From Cytidiella melzeri (lineage: Eukaryota; Basidiomycota; Agaricomycetes; Polyporales; Irpicaceae): a stretch of 64,000 nt of DNA. Shown piece by piece: positions 56,892 through 64,000 of the stretch (positions are counted from its first letter, which is position 1; each line of letters opens with the position of its first letter). The notes under the pieces are model-generated. The model was not told the DNA's origin, made no database searches, and worked only from the letters and a program-made list of their open reading frames with translations. Made by a program: the position numbers and the translations under genes. The DNA lies in contig JABYQR010000164.1 of the NCBI GenBank assembly GCA_022592445.1, positions 33,681-97,680 on the forward strand, read 5' to 3'.

Positions 56892-59066
56892 TCAGTATGT
56901 AACATGGTTCAAGGGCTTTGAGACAGACCTAGCCTTCACTTGTGGTTGTTCTGCAACTCTGTCATACTCAGCGGTGCCGGGGATTCTTTTCTTGACTGAG
57001 CGGCCTGACCGTGTACGGAACGCTGACGAGCCTGCAACGTCTGCACGGCTGCTGATCTCAGCCGACGCTGAGAGCGGTACTGGGTCGTCCGTGGTACATG
57101 ATAAAGCCAACACTTGCGGTTTCTTCTGTCGACTGGGCCCTGAGGCTCCACCCTTACGCTTCTTCACATTGGAACGTCTTCCAGTTCCAACTGTAGAACT
57201 GGCATGTTTCTGTGTCGGTGGATCTGAAATGGTATCTCCTGAGCGAACAGTAAAGAGAAATGGCTCAGCCTCGGTGTTGGCCAACTCGGAAGGCGGGATG
57301 TTCTGAAACCTGCTTAGCAGTCATAGCCAACGTGGTACAGACGAGACACTCACAGATTCAGGTTTATTGCTGCCAATAGCATCCGGCTCGGAAATATGAT
57401 TGATGTCAGGTTGATCGACGACGTCTGCAGCATTACCCTGGAACAGCCCTTCTCTGCTAGCATCAGAAGGTTCCTGCAGCGTGGTAAGTACAGTTGAACT
57501 TCTTGGCAATGACAAAGCAATGCTTACTTGATTGCGATCTGCGGCATAAACCTCGTAGTCCCTTGTCCCTTCGTCTTCAAACAACGAACTGGTGCGCTCA
57601 TTAGAGATGGGCAATTGATGGTAAAACTGTAGGAGTGAACGTGTAAGCTGATCGCTACCATAGCATGAATACATCTTTGTGGCAACTGACCCTCTCGGCA
57701 GAGACTGACTGCTCAGATAGCGCTAACTGACCGGAAAGCTGCTACAAAATCAGTACCGAAGTCTGACAATCAAATGGGGTGCTTACCAACATATTCAACC
57801 GATGAAAGTTGGTTTCAGGTATAACATGAGCTGCGTCTTTGTGATGAGAAGGACCGACTTCAACAGCTTCAGCGCTGTATGATTCAGTTTGGCCTGCAGC
57901 TACGGGATCCATGTTGTTGTTGAGCATAGCTGCGTCCTCCTTTCAGCAGCATATCAAGAAATAAAGACAGGTACATACACTCATACATGTCTTGGAAGAA
58001 TAAGTCCGTCAATGTCTGCCAACGCAGCTCTGTACAGCCAAGCTGTTTGCACATGTACTGAATGAAAGTCTGACCCCGACAATCAACAGCGTTGTTCAGG
58101 CTGAGAAACAAAATGAGGAAGTATCCAGGGCATAGGGGAATTCAACATACGTATAGTGGGTAATTCCCCCCGACAACATGCCTCCCAAGATGACTGTCCC
58201 GCTAAATCCGGTCTGTGACCACCAGGACGACAGACGTTTCTGAACGTCTCCACAAAGCTGAGTTGCTTTTCTGTAGTACAAGTTGGCAGCTGATGTAAGA
58301 ACACTGCAATGAACACTCACTGCGCTCGGATAACATCGTCCATACCAGAGTCCTGAGGCTCTTTAAGCCAAACATTGAGCTGGTCCGCTTTACGCTGAAG
58401 GCCGTCCAACTCTTCAGGCGTTCGACTATCAAATGTCTGCTTGACGCTACTGTTCCAGGAGCCAATGCTGAACGATGTCGAGGAGCCCTGCTCTGATTCC
58501 TCGCCACGTTGAGCAGATGTCGCAATGGGCTTGGAGGCCTTGAAGACTCCATAGGCTGTGTACTGGTGGGCGAAAGGTGCATCATCTGTGAGCCGGACTG
58601 GCTTGGCCTGCTGCACCTTGTTGGGACTATGAGCGGTAACCCAGCTATAGATGCGCTGCTCAAGATTAGCAAGGTACATGAGGACATTGGGAAGACGTAC
58701 AGCAGTGAGCTTGGGTATGTCGATGCGTTCTTGAAACTGTTTGTCACTTTCTGCTCTTCGCTGAGTCGTCCTAGTATGCCCCTGCTTCTTGCGAAGAGAA
58801 CGACGTAAGGCAAAATCACGGTCACTCTCGTCTTCCTGGAACTGAGAACCAAACCGCTGAAGATAGAGTTTGGTTATTTCGGCTGCTGCGGCCTTGAAGC
58901 CTCCGTCTTGGTTTCCCTTGAGGCGACCTCTAGCTACCTTTACTGCATGACCTTGCTCGTCTAGCTGTTCAACTCGGGGGGCATTCGATCTGATTTTTTG
59001 CTGGATAACATCTGTCGCAAAGGTAAGGTGTAACCAGTCCCTCTCATCGTCAGAGAAAGGCTTCAT
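56892..59066 (-). CDS. Unknown multi-exon protein within the candidate mobile unit
   Basis: It starts at ATG 59066 (MKPFSDDERDWLHLTFATDV). The large first exon runs to about 58318, followed by shorter exons around 58268-58154, 58105-57984, 57929-57787, 57627-57537, 57474-57359 and 57303-56938. The first exon is helical and charged with a HTS-type spacing (KAAAAEITKLYLQRFGSQF); the C-terminal exon is Lys/Arg/Ser-rich (NVKKRKGGASGPSRQKK), suggesting nuclear localisation. No domain was recognised. The end is uncertain: either the stop at 56892, or splicing to a 12-nt last exon ending at 56864. Typical of genes carried inside basidiomycete DNA transposons. Confidence 0.62.
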
Positions 59067-59468
59067 AGCAGCAAGGGTAAGGGAAAGGGAAATAGAGAAG
59101 AGAAGACGTTACCTTTCTTGTTTCAGCAAAGGAACTGCAAAAAGAGCGAGCAAAATTAGCGTTGTACAAAAACAAATCTCAAGCACACACTTGCCTCACA
59201 AATGAGGCTAGAGCCACAGCAATTCCAGAAAATGTTGCAGAACTATTGCGGTCGTCAGGGCCACTTGCATCCAGAAAACATTGTAGAACTGTCGCGATCG
59301 CCCGTTCCTCCTGCAGGGCCAGGAAGCAACAATTTGACATTGAGGCTTTGCCAGATCGGGCATTGGAGGTTGTCAAAACAAGCAAGCAGAGAAAGTTGAA
59401 TATCCGATGCGCTAAAACGTTACAAAGTGATATATGAATCAGAGACATGAAACCACCGACAGCCTGAA

Positions 59469-61633
59469 CTACGACGAAGCAGCAAAACGCGGACAGTGTC
59501 GAGGGAGAATGGGTGCACGTCCAGATTCCTTGACAAAGGTCTCAACATAAAAGTTGGCGATGACCTTTTCCACGCGCCTGAGAACACGTTCGTCGACAGC
59601 GTTGAGAGAAATATCAGACTTGAGGACGTCCGGGGGATGAGGCCATGACTTCATGAGACATCGAAGCCCCTCAAGGCACTTGCCGCGCTCTACCAAGTTT
59701 GGCGACGCAAGGCCGACGTCACTGGACGGAATTGAGGCAACGTGCAGAATGTTGCCACCGGAGAAAACTTGGTTCAGCAGCTGCACCCGCTCAGCTGCTG
59801 ACGCCGCCTGATCACGATCCCGCTGGTAGAGAGCCCTGTTGAGCATGAACAGGTCCATTCTGAAACCAATCTCCGACAGCTCCCAAGCCACGTCCCAACA
59901 GAGGTTGTCGTCAACAGAGCTGACAGGCTGCCCCAACCACATTGGCTTCAGATCTTTGGTGTTGATATTGTTCTTGTCAAAGATTTCAGCCAAAACGTCC
60001 AGAACTTTGGAGAGATTCCTGGCCTTGCTTGCTTGAGGGAAGGCGGAAGGGTTCAGGCCATCGTCAAGGTAGGCACGCCACCACCGCACAAACATGGCAC
60101 GGCGATGCCTGATCGTGCGAGTCACGTAGTACCAGGGCTCACGCACGCTAAGCCAGTTTAGCACGTAGCGGCGCACTCTGTCTGGGTTGGCTGGACCCAC
60201 CACCAGAGCCGGCTCAGGGACCCAGAAACCCCAGGAGCCAGAAGGGGGCGTCACCATGCGACTGGTATCGAGATTGACAAGAGCGTCCTCCCAGGCACTA
60301 AGCAAAGGGGGAATGCGAGGGGATGGCTTGTCCTCAAATTTCGAGCGCCCAGCATTCTTGTGTTGGACTGGTTGACAATCTGTCATAAAAGAAGGTGAGC
60401 ATGAAAGCCTTATTAGGCATTATGTAACTCACATGGCTCCATGCGGACACTTGCTGACGGGATGGTACGCGAAGGTGTTGTGGACATGGCACGGGAAGGC
60501 CCAGCTTGCTGCTGACAAGCTGAGGAGACAGCGGGTCCAGGTCTTGCATTGTCGGACTCAGACGGCGTACAGCCGTACTCTGTAGGGTAAGGCACTGCCT
60601 CTGCATCGATGTACTCCATGCTGCCAAAATTGATGGCATCTAACTGGGCAGGGCCAGGGCTGCCGGTGTACAACGGAGAGTCGCTGTACACGCCAGTGGT
60701 AAGAACAATGCCAGTTGGTCGCTGCACTCCCACCCTAGAGACGATGATGTCTCTGGCTGTGAGACAGTCGGCGATGCATAGGTACCAAACTGGGATGCCG
60801 ATGTGGAAGCAACGTTGAGCTATGGCAGCATCTGTTGTAAAGCAGCCCATCAGATCATCGTGCAGGACGGGTGCGACGTTAGGCGGTGGGATGGTGGCAG
60901 CAAGATGGTCCCATGTCATCCAGGCAACTGCCATGCAGTATTGCCGCTCCGTAGCCACGAACTGTAGGATCAGGTCACGCTTCGTGGCTGCGAGAGACAA
61001 GCGGGCGTACACGTGTTCGGCACTGAGCTGGATCCAACGGAGATTCTGAGAATAACCCTTCTGCTGCTCTAACGCGTCCACCTCGGCACTCAGTTCATCC
61101 AAGCTTGCGCGTATTGGTTCTAAGCGAGATGGTTTGACGACGTAAAGAATGCGAAGAATGCCCTCGAACGACTGCAGATCTTCGTCCTTCAGCGAAGCCC
61201 ATACTTGAGGCTGATGGCGCGGATGGTTACTCCTCGGCATACAATGAAGCCAGTTGTGCTTTGATCGAGGAGAGTAAACCTGTGGCCATTGAAGCGGGTC
61301 CTCCATTCCGAATTTTCCGTCTGCCTTTAACGAAACAGACAAGCGTCCCCAGGGTGGTTGGGGGATGTATGTCATGTTGGGCGATGTGATCACGTATTTG
61401 CCATCCGGGGACGAGGTGGCCACCAGCCCATCGTGGAAGCGAACTACGTGTGCAATAAGAATGAGACCTTCACTTGTGTTGCGGACTGGACTTACTGGTG
61501 TAGTTGGCGTCGGTGGGGATAGTCACCCTCTCCGTCCAACTGGTCAATTCAGGCTGGTCAATTGCCAGGTATGTGCCAGTGAGCTTGAAATCAAGATCAT
61601 ACAAGAGGGGCTCACCATCGCAATAGAATATCG
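59469..61633 (-). CDS. Unknown protein at the far end of the candidate mobile unit (5' end unresolved)
   Basis: Exons 61633(or further upstream)-61496, 61443-60433 and 60379-59469 join in phase. The readable part is about 685 aa. The middle exon begins RFHDGLVATSSPDGKYVIT, has LRWIQLSAEHVYARLSLAAT and a Pro/Ser linker. The last exon has WGFWVPEPALVVGPANPDR and a Trp/Arg-rich helix (RHRRAMFVRWWRAYLDDGL), with GGNILHVASIPSSDVGLASP near the end. Proteins of this type are frequent hypothetical genes in Agaricomycete repeats, but I know no function. No ATG was found for the first exon. A TATA-like GGGTATAAGA lies at about 61728-61738 on this strand, just inside the inverted repeat. Confidence 0.62.
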
Positions 61634-61763
61634 CTAATGATTGAAAGAAACAAAAGTGTGAAGTTGTTGCGCAGGGTAGAGCGTAGAACGTGCCTGTATA
61701 TCCGTAGTTCACAACCACAGCCCAATCTTATACCCTTCTAAGTGTGTTCTTGGAATTCGCCCT

Positions 61764-61846
61764 GCAAACGAGTGTCGGCAGACTGCTCGATGCGGTTTGA
61801 GACAACGCCACAGGCGTGTCAAGACTTCCTGTACAACGCCACATGT
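61764..61846 (-). repeat. Right arm of inverted repeat bracketing four genes
   Basis: Partner of 53411-53490, ending ACATGTGGCGT on the outer side. It lies directly upstream of the 59469-61633 gene, just as the left arm lies upstream of the dioxygenase gene, so both outermost genes point inward. Confidence 0.75.
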
Positions 61847-62540
61847 TAAGAACTGATACGGGATCGGTGTTGTCGCAAAGTCCGATGCTGCTAATCGGGT
61901 CGGCGATCGGAGTAGGCGACAGGGGGAGCTGTAAGAGTCAATCGGCTTCAACTAAGTAAGTTGCGCCTCTCGTGAATCCTCGGTGACTCGGATTTGGACT
62001 TAGCAAGATCAAGGGTTCGGCCTCGGAGACTCGGGGTCGGCGAAGACGATGTCGGAGGAAGAGTTTCAGAACAGAAGTCGGGCAGCGACGAGTAAGACGA
62101 CTTCAGCAAGTGAAGTCAAATGAAGAGGTAGGAATAGGATGGGGATCTTATTCGATATTCGAACTTAAACTTCTACTGTACAATTGAGTCTGGTTATATA
62201 GTACTAGAAGTTGTAAGTCCGATAAGGCATGCGTGTATGGTCCGAGACAAGAGAGGATTAGATCAGGCGAATAATTGGAGTCGGAGGAAATACAGAGAAA
62301 AAGTACAAAGGGATATCTACAACTGATGAAACCGGTGATAGCGAGCACAAGGTAAATCGGAGGAACATCGGTGTTGGACCGTGTGACGAGTTGAGGATGT
62401 GGCTGTGCGAGGATAAGGATGTCGGATGTCCGGTGCCGATCACGTGATCGGATCGGATCGTAATAGTACCTCCCCCTTAAGGCCCGAACCCCTGAGGGCA
62501 ATGCTTCTCCCGTCTTGATGATCGGAGATAGCGATAGGTG
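61847..62540. other. Upstream region of the final ORF, repeat-like
   Basis: No coding frame. Rich in CGGAG/CGGAT words (GATCGGATCGGATCG near 62447) that recur in the region after the ORF, suggesting both belong to one dispersed repeat family, possibly LTR-like. An ATCACGTGAT palindrome lies at about 62439. Confidence 0.4.
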
Positions 62541-62548
62541 TATAAAAA
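62541..62548 (+). promoter_or_regulatory. TATA box of the final ORF
   Basis: TATAAAAA 92 bp upstream of the ATG at 62633. Confidence 0.6.
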
Positions 62549-62632
62549 CCAAGGACTGACTGACGATGTGGATTTTGACACTTTTCACCCCAACTCCCAC
62601 TACCCAACAAAACAACTTGCGCGTTATCGGAA

Positions 62633-63674
62633 ATGTCTGCCCCTGCTGGTAAGTCATAATCGGAATCGGCTTTATTCGCTGACTTCATTTCTGTTGTCAG
62701 AAACTACTGCCCAGAGAGTCAAGCGTCTTCGTCGGCAACGCGAGGAGGCTCAACAGCGATTCGCCGCAGAGCAACAGCGATTGCAGGACGAGGAGGCCGA
62801 ACTGGAGGCGGAGATGGCGCGAGAGATAGCGAGAGAGGCTGAGGAGAAGGAGAAGGAGAAGGAGGCCCAGAGGGTTGCTCAGGCCAAGGCCGATCGGCTG
62901 GCCGAGCAGCAGGCTCGGGATGCGGCTGAGGCGAAGAAAGTGGCAGAGGCAGCAAAGGGGAAGTCGAAGGCTAAGCCCAAGCAGAAAGCAGCGTCAGTCG
63001 CGTTGGGATCGGGGGCCGACCCGATGGTCGCAGTGACGGAGGCCGCAAAGGCGGTCACCCTGGGAAAGCAGAAAGGAAAGGCAAAGGCAAAATCGGCGCC
63101 GACCATCGCGGACTCGGACCTGTCGGGCGAGGAGAAAGATGGGGGTGATGTGGAGATGGTTGATGCCTCCATCCCAGAGGGCATGGCGGTCGGAAACGAC
63201 TGCGATCGGTGCGCCAGGATCGGCGCCCAGTGCCTGTGGAAGGTGAACGGTCGGGGGTCCTCGTGCGCGAAGTGCTTCAAGGACAAGCAGAAGTGCGAGA
63301 TGGGTGGAGTGAAGGTGAAGACGGTGGGGCAGCTGTCTGAGGCGCCATCGGGGTCGGCGAATCGGCTCGTCGCACCCCCGATCGCGAAGGCGGCGTCAGG
63401 GAACTCCGAGGCCTCGTCGTCGAAGAAGAGGAAGGGGTCCGAGGCGAGTAGCCGGCCGACTAAGATGAAGAAGTACGAGGCGAAGGTCTTTTTGCACAAG
63501 GGCAAGAAACATCGGGAGTTGGTGGAGCACGCCGATGAGCCTGAGTCGTCCGAGGTGACCGATTCGGAGTCCGAGCTCAGGGAGCTCAACCGTAACGTCG
63601 AGGTACTCCAGGACCTTGTCCGGGAGTTAATCGACGTGACTTGGAGGTACTCCAGGACCTTGTCCGGGAGTTAA
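62633..63674 (+). CDS. Coiled-coil protein with CxxC zinc cluster, repeat-family ORF, C-terminally frameshifted
   Basis: Two exons: 62633-62648 and 62701-63674 (about 329 aa). The protein starts MSAPAETTAQRVKRLRRQ and continues as a long Glu/Ala/Arg coiled coil. A Lys/Ala linker follows, then a cysteine cluster (CDRCARIGAQCLWKV...CAKCFKDKQKC) resembling fungal Zn-binding clusters, then a Lys-rich stretch and an acidic tail. ORFs of this design are multicopy in basidiomycete genomes and probably belong to a retroelement. A 44-bp tandem duplication (63600-63687) shifts the frame, so this copy ends early (TLSGS then stop). Without the duplication the frame would reach a stop at about 63784. Confidence 0.7.
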
Positions 63675-63687
63675 TCGACGTGACTTG
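63600..63687 (+). repeat. 44-bp tandem duplication
   Basis: Unit GAGGTACTCCAGGACCTTGT... at 63600-63643, repeated exactly at 63644-63687. The unit length is not divisible by three. Confidence 0.92.
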
Positions 63688-63787
63688 GAGGAACTTTGTC
63701 CTCTGGCAGGAGTGGATGGGGCAGGAGGATGGGTCGGACTCGGAGATCTCGGTCGTTGAGGGGAAGAAGAAGGCAAAGAAGTAGATG

Positions 63788-64000
63788 ATACTTTCTTTGT
63801 ATTTGTTGTAAAATATAGTTTTCTTTTTCTTGTTGTCTTGAAGTGTGAGAGCGAATCGGACTCGGAGAAATTCGGAGATAAAAATAAGATGGGATATGTT
63901 GAACAAATGAATTACAATGATAAAGGACCAGGCTTCTTTGGGTATCGCAAGTGGAACTCGGCAACGGCTTCGGGGGCTCGGTCAAGTTCGGTTGCGAGTA
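63788..64000. other. Downstream repeat-like sequence at window edge
   Basis: Begins with T-rich sequence that may be the 3' UTR, then CGGACTCGGAG-type words. Nothing further can be supported before the window ends. Confidence 0.35.

Noticed and set aside
58280..58320. A 17-nt intron in the unknown gene at 56892-59066
   Set aside because: Too short to be spliced. A 51-nt intron using the downstream TACTACAG acceptor keeps the same frame.
1..64000. CRISPR arrays, operons or bacterial-type terminators
   Set aside because: None seen. The window is eukaryotic, with spliceosomal introns throughout.

Overview
This window is nuclear DNA of a filamentous basidiomycete, most likely an Agaricomycete. 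The genes are dense and cut by many short introns (mostly 45-70 nt, often with a GTACGT donor). Protein families typical of Agaricomycetes are present (DUF6534, DUF6535, F-box/TPR, MACPF-DUF5648, GMC oxidoreductase, KDZ transposase, TET/JBP-like dioxygenase). Nothing looks prokaryotic. I built the gene models by hand, checking reading phase at each junction. Splice sites are read from sequence and have not been confirmed by transcripts.

Layout. 0-22.6 kb is a gene-rich block: F-box/TPR gene (-), RNase H1 (+), bHLH factor (-), a 69-aa cysteine-rich secreted protein (+), zinc-type alcohol dehydrogenase/quinone oxidoreductase (+), FLVCR-like MFS transporter (-), DUF6535 membrane protein (+), and a head-to-head pair of paralogues ending in DUF5648 repeats, one with a MACPF (perforin-like) core. 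22.6-30.0 kb is a transposon nest: a dead Tc1/mariner copy, a solo-LTR-like block, an interrupted inverted repeat, and a 2.6-kb MULE-type element with 868-bp inverted arms and a 9-bp target duplication. An intron-containing tRNA-Met follows.

30.5-41.1 kb is again genic: a 19-exon GMC oxidoreductase (-), a DUF6534 membrane protein (+), proteasome ATPase Rpt6 (+), and a tandem pair of small secreted proteins sharing two 5'-UTR introns. 41.2-47.1 kb is a decayed LINE (ORF1, APE endonuclease, RT, RNase H).

47.9-61.8 kb is the most unusual part. A KDZ DNA transposon (47880-53841) with its transposase abuts a TET/JBP-like 2-oxoglutarate dioxygenase gene and three further genes of unknown function. 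A second, different inverted repeat (about 53411-53490 and 61764-61846) brackets these four genes and overlaps the right end of the KDZ element, so they may form a mobile unit of their own. The window ends in a TATA-driven zinc-finger/coiled-coil repeat-family ORF whose C-terminus is frameshifted by a 44-bp tandem duplication.

The conserved genes are housekeeping or accessory genes with no obvious common pathway. The main themes are secreted and pore-forming candidates next to TEs, and a DNA-modification-type enzyme riding with a transposon. Five introns appear to use GC-AG boundaries, a high share of the roughly 89 introns modelled.
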